This document shows positions 16,881 through 24,333 of a stretch of 64,000 nt of DNA, piece after piece. This DNA comes from Sphingobacteriales bacterium (GTDB lineage Bacteria > Bacteroidota > Bacteroidia > Chitinophagales > CAIOSU01): the NCBI GenBank assembly GCA_027483645.1, contig JAIXUD010000020.1, positions 1 to 64,000 of the forward strand. The letters run 5' to 3'. Under the pieces are notes generated by a model that was not told the DNA's origin, did not search any database, and saw nothing but the letters and a program-made list of their open reading frames with translations. Every line of letters starts with the position of its first letter. Positions within the stretch are counted from its first letter, which is position 1. A program made the position numbers and the translations under genes.

Positions 16881-17186
16881 ATGAAAAAAGGCGGATACGT
16901 TTACATCCTCACCAATGAACACCACACAACGCGATACATAGGTGTTACTGCAAGTTTGAAAAGACGAGTTTACGAACACAGAGAAAAAATAGACCCAAAC
17001 AGTTTTACTGCGCGTTACCACATTAGCAAGTTGGTCTATTACGAGGGATTTCACTCCATAGAAGATGCTATTGCCAGAGAGAAACAGCTAAAAGCAGGTA
17101 CTAGAAGGAAAAAAGAACTATTGATTAGGTCTAAAAATGCCGCATGGAATGACTTATGGGAAGAGATACAGGATTTTCTTGACTGA
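16881..17186 (+). CDS. Small GIY-YIG nuclease-domain protein
   Basis: A 101-residue protein made only of a GIY-YIG fold. G-Y-V-Y-I-L-T (the GIY-like strand) is followed by T-R-Y-I-G-V-T (the YIG-like strand); an Arg in L-K-R-R-V-Y-E-H and a Glu in E-D-A-I-A-R-E-K-Q-L-K complete the pattern of the YhbQ/UPF0213-type group. The ATG at 16881 follows an in-frame TTG at 16878. Such stand-alone proteins are numerous in Bacteroidota and their function is mostly unknown; the fold is that of homing and repair nucleases. The gene is bracketed by inverted copies of a dispersed repeat, so it may be cargo or the actor of a small mobile unit. Confidence 0.88.
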   Translation: MKKGGYVYILTNEHHTTRYIGVTASLKRRVYEHREKIDPNSFTARYHISKLVYYEGFHSIEDAIAREKQLKAGTRRKKELLIRSKNAAWNDLWEEIQDFLD

Positions 17187-17217
17187 TGTTGTGAAATGGC
17201 TCATCGGTTGTGGTAAA

Positions 17218-17302
17218 TCATCCTTCGTGGCAGGGGATTGCCACAGGCCATTGTAGGGCATCACAAATTGCGAGACCGAGTAGGCCTTCGCAATGACGTA
17301 CG
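17218..17302 (-). repeat. CGTCATTGCGAAGGCCTAC repeat, copy C (inverted)
   Basis: The minus strand reads CGTCATTGCGAAGGCCTAC to CCCCTGCCACGAAGGAT, the inverted partner of copy B. It begins 32 bp after the GIY-YIG stop and ends 24 bp before the rpmF terminator. Confidence 0.85.
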
Positions 17303-17325
17303 TTTGGTAGGTTGAGACCAAACAC

Positions 17326-17367
17326 AAAAAGAGGAAACGGCAGCACATGGCACTGCCGTTTCCTCTT
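17326..17367 (-). terminator. Rho-independent terminator of the yceD-rpmF operon
   Basis: On the minus strand AAGAGGAAACGGCAG pairs with CTGCCGTTTCCTCTT in a 15-bp perfect stem, followed by TTTTT. It lies about 60 bp past the rpmF stop. Confidence 0.9.
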
Positions 17368-17427
17368 ATATAATAAAGTATGCCGAAACAAGCCGGCAAA
17401 CCAAAAATTAAAATACGGGGACTAAAA

Positions 17428-17619
17428 TTACGCCGTTGCCTTAGCAGCAACAATCACACGGCCCTTGTAGTAAAGGTCACCGTTAATGGTGTATGCACGG
17501 TGAAACAAGTGCGGTGCACCGGTTTCTTTGCAGATGCTCACGTTAGGTGCTTCTGCTTTGTAGTGTGTACGACGTTTGTCGCGGCGCGTTTTGGAGATCT
17601 TTCGCTTAGGATGTGCCAT
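17428..17619 (-). CDS. rpmF: 50S ribosomal protein L32
   Basis: A 63-residue basic protein starting [17 protein letters not shown], the universal L32 N-terminus. Only one Cys (C-K-E-T) is left where zinc-binding L32 forms have four, so this is a zinc-independent type. It lies 14 bp after yceD, the classical yceD-rpmF pair, and is followed by a strong terminator. Confidence 0.97.
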   Translation of the reverse strand: MAHPKRKISKTRRDKRRTHYKAEAPNVSICKETGAPHLFHRAYTINGDLYYKGRVIVAAKATA

Positions 17620-17633
17620 GGCTCAATTATAAT

Positions 17634-18212
17634 TTATTTCAGTTTCTTTAATGCCGACCATCGCTGGTCTATATCTTCGTCATTGTTATTATCGTCGTCA
17701 TTCTCGTTCTCTCCATCGCCTTCCTTGCCTTCGGCAAAGTAGCCCAGCTTCTCTAGCACCACTTTATTGCAACCAGGGCCACCAATCTCTTCAGGCTTGC
17801 AGCCTTTCTGTAGCGGTATGCTCAAGTTTACGAACTCATACACCAGATGCCCTACATCCAAGTGGGTTTCGTTGGTTGGCAAGAAGATAACATCCTCTTC
17901 CTCATCCATCCCGTCGGCATCTTGGCTGAATTTTACGAAAACCGTAAACTCATCCAACAGCTCTTGGTCCATCTCGTTTAAGCAGCGGTCGCAAGTGGCC
18001 TTAATGGTGCCTTGCACATAAAATGTGAGCACTATCATGGTGGTGCGTTTATCAAGCACCATTTCCACTTCTACATTGCTGCCCGTAATGAGCTCGCTAC
18101 CTTCAAAATACGTAAAGAACTTATCCTCTATATGGAACTTGAAGCTCGTTTCCCCCAACTTTAACCCTATAAAAGGGATGACAAATTCACGAAGGGCAAC
18201 AGCACGAGACAC
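17634..18212 (-). CDS. yceD: YceD family protein (DUF177)
   Basis: A 192-residue cytosolic protein. The C-D-R-C-L-N-E motif (about residues 78-84) and the following acidic segment mark DUF177/YceD, a family linked to 23S rRNA accumulation and co-transcribed with rpmF in most bacteria. A later C-K-P-E-E-x-G-G-P-G-C-N pair of Cys is also typical. The tail is very acidic with Asp/Asn runs. The start is GTG at 18212; no ATG lies upstream in frame. A TATCTTTG promoter box sits 24 bp upstream. Confidence 0.88.
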   Translation of the reverse strand: MSRAVALREFVIPFIGLKLGETSFKFHIEDKFFTYFEGSELITGSNVEVEMVLDKRTTMIVLTFYVQGTIKATCDRCLNEMDQELLDEFTVFVKFSQDADGMDEEEDVIFLPTNETHLDVGHLVYEFVNLSIPLQKGCKPEEIGGPGCNKVVLEKLGYFAEGKEGDGENENDDDNNNDEDIDQRWSALKKLK

Positions 18213-18235
18213 GGCAACAAGATTTTAAAGGACTG

Positions 18236-18243
18236 CAAAGATA
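18236..18243 (-). promoter_or_regulatory. Candidate promoter of yceD-rpmF
   Basis: The minus strand reads TATCTTTG, a full match to TAnnTTTG, 24 bp before the yceD GTG. The same octamer precedes atpB. No clear -33 box. Confidence 0.45.
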
Positions 18244-18285
18244 AGGCAGAAAACGGAAATGTGGAAATCTTTTTTTCGATTGTTA

Positions 18286-18327
18286 GTCTGAATCAGAATT
18301 TACAGAATTAAAGAATTTCAGAATCAA
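18286..18327. repeat. GTCTGAATCAGAATT repeat, copy 1
   Basis: GTCTGAATCAGAATT is followed by AGAATTAAAGAATTTCAGAAT. A close copy lies at 28358-28399. Both are intergenic and AT-rich. Confidence 0.65.
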
Positions 18328-18328
18328 C

Positions 18329-18396
18329 TCGCAACCCGAAACTCGTAACTCGTAACCGCAGCATCCATGGTCTTTCGTCCATGGTCCATCGACCAA
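18329..18396. repeat. Composite of two intergenic repeats (CTCGTAAC-type and GGTCCATGG-type)
   Basis: 18329-18358 holds CGCAACCCGAAACTCGTAAC words like those near 32505-32525. 18364-18396 holds CCATGGTC...CCATGGTCCATCGACC words related to those at 15722, 28284 and 46833. It fills the gap between pdxA and yceD. Confidence 0.5.
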
Positions 18397-18397
18397 C

Positions 18398-19456
18398 TCA
18401 CTCGCTCCGCTTCTCCTTAAACACTAGCGGGCTGGCGTGGGTTTCGTCATATACTTTACGGTTACGGAGAGTATCGATACCGGCGTAGATGGCCTCGCGA
18501 AGGGAGTTCTCGTCTGCTTGATCTTTACCAGCGATATCGTAAGCCGTGCCATGGTCGGGCGAGGTGCGAATAACCGGCAGGCCTGCGGTGTAATTAACAC
18601 CATTACCAAAGCCCATGGATTTAAACGCTACCAATCCTTGATCGTGGTACATGGCCAATACCGCATCAAACTTCCTATATGCCCCTGATCCAAAGAAACC
18701 ATCGGCAGGGTAAGGACCAAAGGCCATTATCCTCGCATCTTGCGCCTTATTGATGGCGGGGATGATTACATCTTTCTCTTCTTTGCCAATCAGACCATTA
18801 TCGCCTGCATGTGGGTTGAGGCCCAACACGGCAATCTTCGGCCTATCGATGGCGAAATCGCGCGCTAGCGAGTGGTTCATTATCTCCAGCTTCTGCAAAA
18901 TAAGCTTAGTGGTCAACTTGGTAGCCACATCTTTAATAGGAATGTGGTTGGTAACCAAACCCACGCGCAGGTTGTCGTTTACCAGAAACATCATACTCTC
19001 CTGCACACCAAAGTAGCGGGTAATGTACTCCGTATGGCCGGTAAACTCTACCCCTTCTACCTTTATGTTATGCTTATTAAGCGGGGCGGTAACCAATATT
19101 TCAATATAGCCGTCTTTCAAGTCGGCCAAAGCCTCATCCAATAGCGTAATGGCGGCCTTGCCAGCATCGGCAGTATCTTCGCCCGGCTGCACCTCAAACT
19201 CATCATCCAAGCAATTTACGATATTCAGCCCTTTAGGGTTAAGCAGTTTCGGGTCTTTGCTCTTCAATATCTGGTGTTGCAACTTATCCAGCGCGAACAA
19301 GTGCTTATAATGGTTGATGATTTTCGGCGAGGCATACACCACGGGCACACACTGCTCAAACAGGCGGCTGTCGTTGAAAGCCTTTAAAACAACCTCCGGA
19401 CCGATGCCATTGTAATCGCCTATGGTGATGCCTATTCTGGGGAGTTCTTTTTTCAT
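18398..19456 (-). CDS. pdxA: 4-hydroxythreonine-4-phosphate dehydrogenase PdxA
   Basis: PdxA oxidises 4-phosphohydroxy-L-threonine in DXP-dependent pyridoxal 5'-phosphate synthesis, upstream of PdxJ. Recognisable blocks: I-G-I-T-I-G-D-Y-N-G-I-G-P-E at the start, T-A-P-L-N-K, the metal-site His in F-T-G-H-T-E-Y, G-L-N-P-H-A-G-D, F-G-P-Y-P-A-D-G-F-F, and M-Y-H-D-Q-G. A conserved substrate-site segment R-T-S-P-D-H-G-T-A-Y-D lies near the C-terminus. Length 352 is typical. It is upstream of yceD-rpmF, as in many Bacteroidota, but separated by repeats. Its start codon touches the inverted-repeat arm of the adjacent S23 unit. Confidence 0.96.
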   Translation of the reverse strand: MKKELPRIGITIGDYNGIGPEVVLKAFNDSRLFEQCVPVVYASPKIINHYKHLFALDKLQHQILKSKDPKLLNPKGLNIVNCLDDEFEVQPGEDTADAGKAAITLLDEALADLKDGYIEILVTAPLNKHNIKVEGVEFTGHTEYITRYFGVQESMMFLVNDNLRVGLVTNHIPIKDVATKLTTKLILQKLEIMNHSLARDFAIDRPKIAVLGLNPHAGDNGLIGKEEKDVIIPAINKAQDARIMAFGPYPADGFFGSGAYRKFDAVLAMYHDQGLVAFKSMGFGNGVNYTAGLPVIRTSPDHGTAYDIAGKDQADENSLREAIYAGIDTLRNRKVYDETHASPLVFKEKRSE

Positions 19457-19458
19457 TT

Positions 19459-19493
19459 GGTTGACTGGTTAATTGGTTGATTGGTTGATTGGT
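19459..19493 (+). repeat. GGTTGATTGGTTAATT repeat, left arm
   Basis: A 35-bp array of GGTTGA/GGTTAATT units. It is the inverted counterpart of 19929-19963, matching at about 28 of 35 positions; a further copy lies at 28634-28668. It abuts the pdxA start. Confidence 0.75.
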
Positions 19494-19512
19494 AAAACAC
19501 TAATCTACCATG

Positions 19513-19908
19513 TTAAGCACTTTGTTTTTTGGTTTTTAAATGCTTAACGAAACCGTTTATTTTCTTGTTCAAGGAGTCAATTTTTGCACTAAAAAGGTCA
19601 AACGACTCTTTGCTAATATATGCACAATCTAAAGCACAAATAAGGTGCTCTTTGGTTTCATGCAATGAACCACGGGAATGTCGACAAAATTGAATAAACT
19701 CTTGGTAATGGTATCGTCCAAATCCCTCTGCAATATTTGCGCTTATCGATCTACTACTTCGAACCACCTGATCAACTAATTTATATTTCTCTTCGACGGG
19801 GAATTGTCTTGTCAAGTTATAAATGTCATTTCTCAATTGTCTGGCCTCTTGCCAAATCAGTAAATCCTCAAAAGACAATACCCCTTTATAATTAGACGAT
19901 GAATCCAT
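19513..19908 (-). CDS. Four-helix-bundle protein of the S23/intervening-sequence (bAvd-like) family
   Basis: A 131-residue helical protein. L-S-F-E-D-L-L-I-W-Q-E-A, then V-V-R-S-S-R-S-I-S-A-N-I-A-E-G-F-G-R (about residues 55-72) and E-F-I-Q-F-C-R-H-S-R-G-S are diagnostic. The family was first seen in intervening sequences of 23S rRNA genes and shares its fold with the Avd protein of diversity-generating retroelements. Here there is no rRNA, reverse transcriptase or template repeat nearby. Its role is unknown. The ATG at 19908 is preferred to a TTG at 19917. It sits alone between inverted 35-bp repeats and looks inserted between pepA and pdxA. Confidence 0.9.
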   Translation of the reverse strand: MDSSSNYKGVLSFEDLLIWQEARQLRNDIYNLTRQFPVEEKYKLVDQVVRSSRSISANIAEGFGRYHYQEFIQFCRHSRGSLHETKEHLICALDCAYISKESFDLFSAKIDSLNKKINGFVKHLKTKKQSA

Positions 19909-19928
19909 AAAGACCAATGACGTAATAC

Positions 19929-19963
19929 ACCAATTAACTAGTTAACCAATTAACTAATCAACC
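19929..19963 (-). repeat. GGTTGATTGGTTAATT repeat, right arm (inverted)
   Basis: The inverted partner of 19459-19493. It supplies the stop codon and the last codons (R-L-I-S) of the leucyl aminopeptidase gene. Confidence 0.75.
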
Positions 19964-21389
19964 TTTTTTTAAGGAAATCGTAAAGTAAACGAACCCCATA
20001 CCCGCTACCATACTTCGGCCTATAGGCTTCAGCACGGTCAAGGAAGGCAGGGCCTGCAATGTCGATATGCATCCAAGGATAGTTGGTAAAGCGCCTTAAA
20101 AACATACCCGCAGTAGTGGCACCAGCCAGTGCGCCACCAACATTTTTGATATCCGCCACATCCGATTTTATCATCTCATCGTACTCTTCCCACAGCGGGA
20201 ATTCCACCAAGCGCTCGTAAACGGCATTGCCGCTATCTACTAGTTTCTTGCGAGTAGCCTCATCGGCACTGCCCATAAACACGGCACCTTGGTGGCCAAT
20301 GGCGCGCATAGCGGCACCGGTAAGGGTCGCAAGGTCAATTACCAGTTCTGGTTTGTATTGCTGCGCATAGCTTAAGGCATCGCCCAACAGCAGGCGGCCT
20401 TCGGCATCGGTATTCAATACTTCAACTGTCAAGCCGCTGTGCATGGTAATTACATCGCCGGGCACATAAGCATTACCGCCAGGGCGGTTGTCGGTAGCCG
20501 GTATAAGGCCTATAACGTGCAGGGGCAACTCGTTCTTAGCCAATGCATAGAAAGCACCTGCCACGGCTGCGGCGCCTGCCATATCGCACTTCATTTGGTC
20601 CATGCTACCGGGGGTCGGCTTCAGGCTAAGGCCGCCGGTATCATACACCACACCTTTACCCACCAATACTATCGGTGCTTTATTCACCGCTTTTTTAGGC
20701 TTATACTCCAATACGCTAAACGTAGGCGGATCGACACTGCCAATGTTTACAGCCAGCAGTCCACCCATTTTCAGGCTTTCAATCTGCTTTTTATCAAATA
20801 CCTCCACGGTAAAACCGGCTTCCTTGCCCAGCTTCTTCAGTTCTTTGCCCAACTGGACCGCGGTAAGGAAGGATAAAGGCTCATTTACCAAGTCGCGGGC
20901 AATCAGGTTCGCATCGGTTACGGTCTCCAGCTCTTTCAGGGCTTCCTTGCTGATGCTACCATCCAGCAATACCAGCTCTTTCACCGTGCCGTTGCCATTC
21001 TCAAGTGTCTTGTATTTTTTGAACTTGTAATTGGCCAGCACAAAACCTTCTGCCACCAGTACCAAGGCATCTGTACTGTTGGTCGTGTTTACCAGTGTTA
21101 CGCTGTCCAGCTTAAACTGGCTGGCCGTAGCCTGTGCCTTCGCGCCAAGTTTGCGCCACTTTTCGCTATTCGCGTCGTTATTTTCAATGCTATCAACTAA
21201 TATGAAATTGTACGCACCGTCAGCTACTATCACTACTGGGCTTATCTTTTTGCCCAATTCTTCCTTTATCAGTTTTGCCGACGCGGCATTGAAACCTTGC
21301 TGTTCCCAGTTGGTATCTTTAGTGCCGATGATTATTTTATGGGCTAGTTTGGCAGGTTTGGCCGCCGTTTTCAGTGCGGTAGTGTGCAT
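19950..21389 (-). CDS. pepA: Leucyl aminopeptidase (M17 family)
   Basis: A cytosolic dinuclear-metal exopeptidase that removes N-terminal residues, normally as a hexamer. The C-terminal catalytic domain has G-K-G-V-V-Y-D-T-G-G-L-S-L-K (metal ligands Lys and Asp plus an active-site Lys), M-K-C-D-M-A-G-A-A, and the family signature N-T-D-A-E-G-R-L-L-L. The N-terminal ~170 residues are the regulatory macro-like domain. Length 479 is typical. The final R-L-I-S and the stop lie in a dispersed repeat, so the native C-terminus was probably altered by repeat insertion. It appears monocistronic. Confidence 0.95.
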   Translation of the reverse strand: MHTTALKTAAKPAKLAHKIIIGTKDTNWEQQGFNAASAKLIKEELGKKISPVVIVADGAYNFILVDSIENNDANSEKWRKLGAKAQATASQFKLDSVTLVNTTNSTDALVLVAEGFVLANYKFKKYKTLENGNGTVKELVLLDGSISKEALKELETVTDANLIARDLVNEPLSFLTAVQLGKELKKLGKEAGFTVEVFDKKQIESLKMGGLLAVNIGSVDPPTFSVLEYKPKKAVNKAPIVLVGKGVVYDTGGLSLKPTPGSMDQMKCDMAGAAAVAGAFYALAKNELPLHVIGLIPATDNRPGGNAYVPGDVITMHSGLTVEVLNTDAEGRLLLGDALSYAQQYKPELVIDLATLTGAAMRAIGHQGAVFMGSADEATRKKLVDSGNAVYERLVEFPLWEEYDEMIKSDVADIKNVGGALAGATTAGMFLRRFTNYPWMHIDIAGPAFLDRAEAYRPKYGSGYGVRLLYDFLKKRLIS

Positions 21390-21506
21390 ATAGAGAAGTT
21401 CAATGAAAGAAACAGTTTGGCGAATTTAACGATTTACTATCAAGATGTGGGTATGAGGGAATAATACAATCTAAAGACAAATGGAAATAGGCTCTGAATA
21501 AGTGCT

Positions 21507-21760
21507 AAGGCGGTCAGACGGCTACGGTGCTAAAAGTACTAAAGTTGATTATTCGAGTTGCCTGCATTTAGATTGCCGTCCGACCGCCTCAGCCGAGCGG
21601 TCTTTGCCACAAGAATGGACTCTACTATAAATACCTTTCTAATTTGGACCGAGGATAACGTTGAGCCTCCGCATGTTAGCGGTCGGACGCCGTTCTCCGA
21701 ATATAATTCTCTCCAAACAGCAAGTTTACCACCCACATTAGCGTAGTCGTCTGACCGCTT
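21507..21760. repeat. 254-bp element with nested inverted repeats (GCGGTCNGACG family)
   Basis: The outer arms CGGTCAGACGGCTACGGTGCTAA (from 21511) and TTAGCGTAGTCGTCTGACCG (21738-21757) are inverted. The inner arms CGTCCGACCGC (21576-21586) and GCGGTCGGACG (21679-21689) form a perfect 11-bp inverted pair. A related element lies at 58582-58711. The gap from 21390 to 21845 holds no supportable gene; an open frame on the minus strand here only reads through the repeat. Confidence 0.65.
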
Positions 21761-21845
21761 CCAAATGCTTCTAATCCGACAACGAAATAATACGCACAAT
21801 ACCTTTTCACGGAATTTTGCGTTAGCTTTATGAGGTTCTATTATC

Positions 21846-23318
21846 ATGAAGCACTTCGCATCTATATTTCTGGTTTTGTTAGCCATTTTATTGGGCTCTA
21901 GGCTTGCCATCGCCCAAGAGGTGGTAACCAGCGAGGCTCAAAAGCTTTCTACCAAAACCCCCAACCTGCGCATTCTCGGCAAAAACAACGAGGGCATAAT
22001 CATCTATAAATTTGGCAAAGGGGTGGACATTGTGGAGGCCTACAACAGCAACCTGATGCTGAAATGGAGCCAAAACCTGAGCATCAAGCAAGAAAACTCA
22101 AGCATCGACGAGATTTTCCTTTATCCCGATTACTCGTTGGCTTTCTTCAAAACCCAAGAAAAGAACAATACCATAGTATTTGCGCAGCGCCTGTCATCCA
22201 AGTTTAAAGGCGACGGCAGCTTTACGGTAATGGACACGCTTTTCTATACCAGTGCCGATGTAAACGGCCGTATGAAAATCATCCATTCGCAGGACAAGAG
22301 CCACGTGGCCATGTACTTCCCCATCATCAGCGGCAGCGGCCAACTAGAGCGGGTGCGGGTAGTGGGTGTTGATAATGAGCTAAAAGTACTTTACCGCCAA
22401 GATGTAACCTTCCCTAGCGTTACCGAAGATTTTAGTTTGGTGAGCGTGAAGGCCATTAATGAGAACCAATTAGTGTTCCTGTTTGAGAACTACAACCGCG
22501 ACAAAAAGAAGTTCGGCGGCGAAAAGGAGTACTTGATTTATCAATACGACGGCAATACGGGTTTTGTTAGCCCTATCGGTTTCAATCTCTCAAAACCTGT
22601 ATTTGGCTTGTTGAGGATGGAAGTAGATAACCTAAACAACCAGCTTACCATTGCCAGTTTCTATACCGATGAGGAGCGAAACGAAGCACTGGGATACTTT
22701 GTGGAAAGCTGGAACCTGGAAAGCAAAAGTATAACCACCCAACAATACCAAGCATTCACCCCTGAAATACTGCGCCAAGTGGTTGGCGGAGACACCACGA
22801 AAGTAATAACTGGCCTATCATCGTTTCAGCCCAAAGAGCTCATCTTAAGGTTTGATGGCGGCGTAGTAATTGTGGCCGAATCAGAATACAGCAGTATGGA
22901 AAGCGAGAACATGCCAACGTTTATGCCATCGGCAGGGCCAAGCTTCCGCACGGTGAACGTGTACTACTTTAATGATATCCTCGTAATTTCCACTAAGCCC
23001 GATGGTGCCATTGACTGGAGCAACGTGCTGCGCAAAAAGCAGGTAAGCGAAGATGACGAGGGCTTTTTCTCTTCCTACAGCATATTGGCTATGGATGGAA
23101 AGTTGCGCTTTGTTTACAACGAAGAAATTTTCTACAAAACCAATGTAAACGAATACATTGTTGACGCCAAAGGCATATCGGGCCGCAGCTTCCTCTTTAA
23201 TGCGGGCACTAAGGAGCTCATGCTGGCACCGGGTATTGCCAAACAAATTTCCGGCCGGGAGCTATTAATACCAAGTTTCCGCAACCGTTCCATTAAATTT
23301 GTGAAAATAACCTTCTAG
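21846..23318 (+). CDS. Secreted protein of unknown function
   Basis: 490 residues starting with a clean signal peptide (M-K-H-F-A-S-I-F-L-V-L-L-A, cleavage near A-I-A-Q-E). I recognise no family. The mature part alternates short hydrophobic strands with Gly/Asn/Asp turns and has no Cys-rich or catalytic motif, suggesting a beta-propeller-like or beta-sandwich periplasmic protein. There is no lipobox or T9SS tail. It is first in a same-strand run with a DUF6427-like membrane protein 13 bp downstream, so the two may act together at the envelope. Confidence 0.75.
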   Translation: MKHFASIFLVLLAILLGSRLAIAQEVVTSEAQKLSTKTPNLRILGKNNEGIIIYKFGKGVDIVEAYNSNLMLKWSQNLSIKQENSSIDEIFLYPDYSLAFFKTQEKNNTIVFAQRLSSKFKGDGSFTVMDTLFYTSADVNGRMKIIHSQDKSHVAMYFPIISGSGQLERVRVVGVDNELKVLYRQDVTFPSVTEDFSLVSVKAINENQLVFLFENYNRDKKKFGGEKEYLIYQYDGNTGFVSPIGFNLSKPVFGLLRMEVDNLNNQLTIASFYTDEERNEALGYFVESWNLESKSITTQQYQAFTPEILRQVVGGDTTKVITGLSSFQPKELILRFDGGVVIVAESEYSSMESENMPTFMPSAGPSFRTVNVYYFNDILVISTKPDGAIDWSNVLRKKQVSEDDEGFFSSYSILAMDGKLRFVYNEEIFYKTNVNEYIVDAKGISGRSFLFNAGTKELMLAPGIAKQISGRELLIPSFRNRSIKFVKITF

Positions 23319-23331
23319 CCCCGTCGCATCC

Positions 23332-24327
23332 ATGCTCATTGGCACCTTCAACGCCAACAAACCACTACTTATACCGCTGCTGCTTATCGTAGCCGCAGTA
23401 CTATATATGCCGGCCATACTAGATGCGGGCTCCTTTCCAGTTATTACTGATAGTGCCCCGCTAAGCAAGTGGCTACTTCAAATCATCTATTGGGATAAGT
23501 TTGTGGCTATGGGTATAGGGATGTCGCTGGTCATCCTGCAAGGTCTATTGATTAATAGGCTGCTCAACCGCATCAAGTTTTTCCAGCGCATCAGCTTTGT
23601 ACCTGCCCTCATGTTTGTAGTAGTAAGCGGCATGTTCGGGGAGTTTTTGATGCCTGGCCCGCAAATGCTGGCCAACGTGTTTATCATCTTGGTGCTAGGC
23701 CGCCTCTTCGATATTTATAAGAGTAACAAGTGCTATGTAGAGATTTTCGATGTGGGTTTCCTCATTGCCATCGCTTCCCTATTCAGCTTGCCGGCACTTT
23801 CGCTATCGGTATTGTTGTTTATCGGCCTAGCCTCCTTAAGGGCATTCAACCCCCGTGAGTGGATGATTGGTCTCTTAGGCATCCTCACCCCATACTTCCT
23901 TATCGGCACTTATTATTTCTGGATTGGACACCTCTCCAGCTTTATTACCGAGCACTTTGGTAGCGTAGCTTTGCAAACCCAGCTGCCCCGGGGCTTCGGG
24001 TTGGCGTTTCAGGTTATTGGTGCCTATGTACTACTTATGCTGCTGGCAGGGGCGTGGTATCTGCAGGCCAACTACCTAAAAAGCAACATACAGGTGCGAA
24101 AATACATAGTACTCATCATGTGGTGCATGGTGTTGCTGGGCGCCAGTTTCGTGCTCGATGATGGCATCACAATCAAGCATTTCACAATTATTAACGTACC
24201 TTTGTCAATAATTCTGAGTTACTTTATGTTGCACATTAAGATACGCAAAGTGGCCGAGTATATTTTCGCCTTTTTCTTGCTCCTTATCTTGGTGGGACAG
24301 TATTTACCCAAGTACCTAAACTTATAA
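23332..24327 (+). CDS. Polytopic membrane protein, DUF6427-like
   Basis: 331 residues with about nine hydrophobic segments spread evenly to the C-terminus. The N-terminus (I-G-T-F-N-A-N-K-P-L-L-I-P-L) and the F-N-P-R-E-W segment in a mid loop resemble the Bacteroidota-specific DUF6427 family; I assign this by recall of the pattern, not by search. Function unknown. It ends 6 bp before purQ, so it is probably co-transcribed. In related bacteria such proteins lie near nucleotide-metabolism genes, which does not define a role. Confidence 0.7.
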   Translation: MLIGTFNANKPLLIPLLLIVAAVLYMPAILDAGSFPVITDSAPLSKWLLQIIYWDKFVAMGIGMSLVILQGLLINRLLNRIKFFQRISFVPALMFVVVSGMFGEFLMPGPQMLANVFIILVLGRLFDIYKSNKCYVEIFDVGFLIAIASLFSLPALSLSVLLFIGLASLRAFNPREWMIGLLGILTPYFLIGTYYFWIGHLSSFITEHFGSVALQTQLPRGFGLAFQVIGAYVLLMLLAGAWYLQANYLKSNIQVRKYIVLIMWCMVLLGASFVLDDGITIKHFTIINVPLSIILSYFMLHIKIRKVAEYIFAFFLLLILVGQYLPKYLNL

Positions 24328-24333
24328 TTACCG

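Larger units (their letters stand above)
16743..17302. mobile_element. Candidate mobile unit: GIY-YIG gene between ~83-bp inverted repeats
   Basis: Copy B (16743-16826, plus) and copy C (17218-17302, minus) are about 90% identical over some 82 bp and lie in inverted orientation around one gene. Each contains the hairpin GTGGCA-ATCCCC-TGCCAC. The layout resembles an element with long terminal inverted repeats and a 560-bp total length. No target-site duplication is obvious. Mobility is inferred from layout only. Confidence 0.5.

Noticed and set aside
19513-19908. S23/bAvd-like gene as part of a diversity-generating retroelement
   Set aside because: No reverse transcriptase, template or variable repeat is visible within the window.
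21539-21910. 123-codon minus-strand frame in the pepA/21846 gap
   Set aside because: It runs through the nested inverted-repeat element and into the signal peptide of the next gene; no family resemblance or ribosome site.
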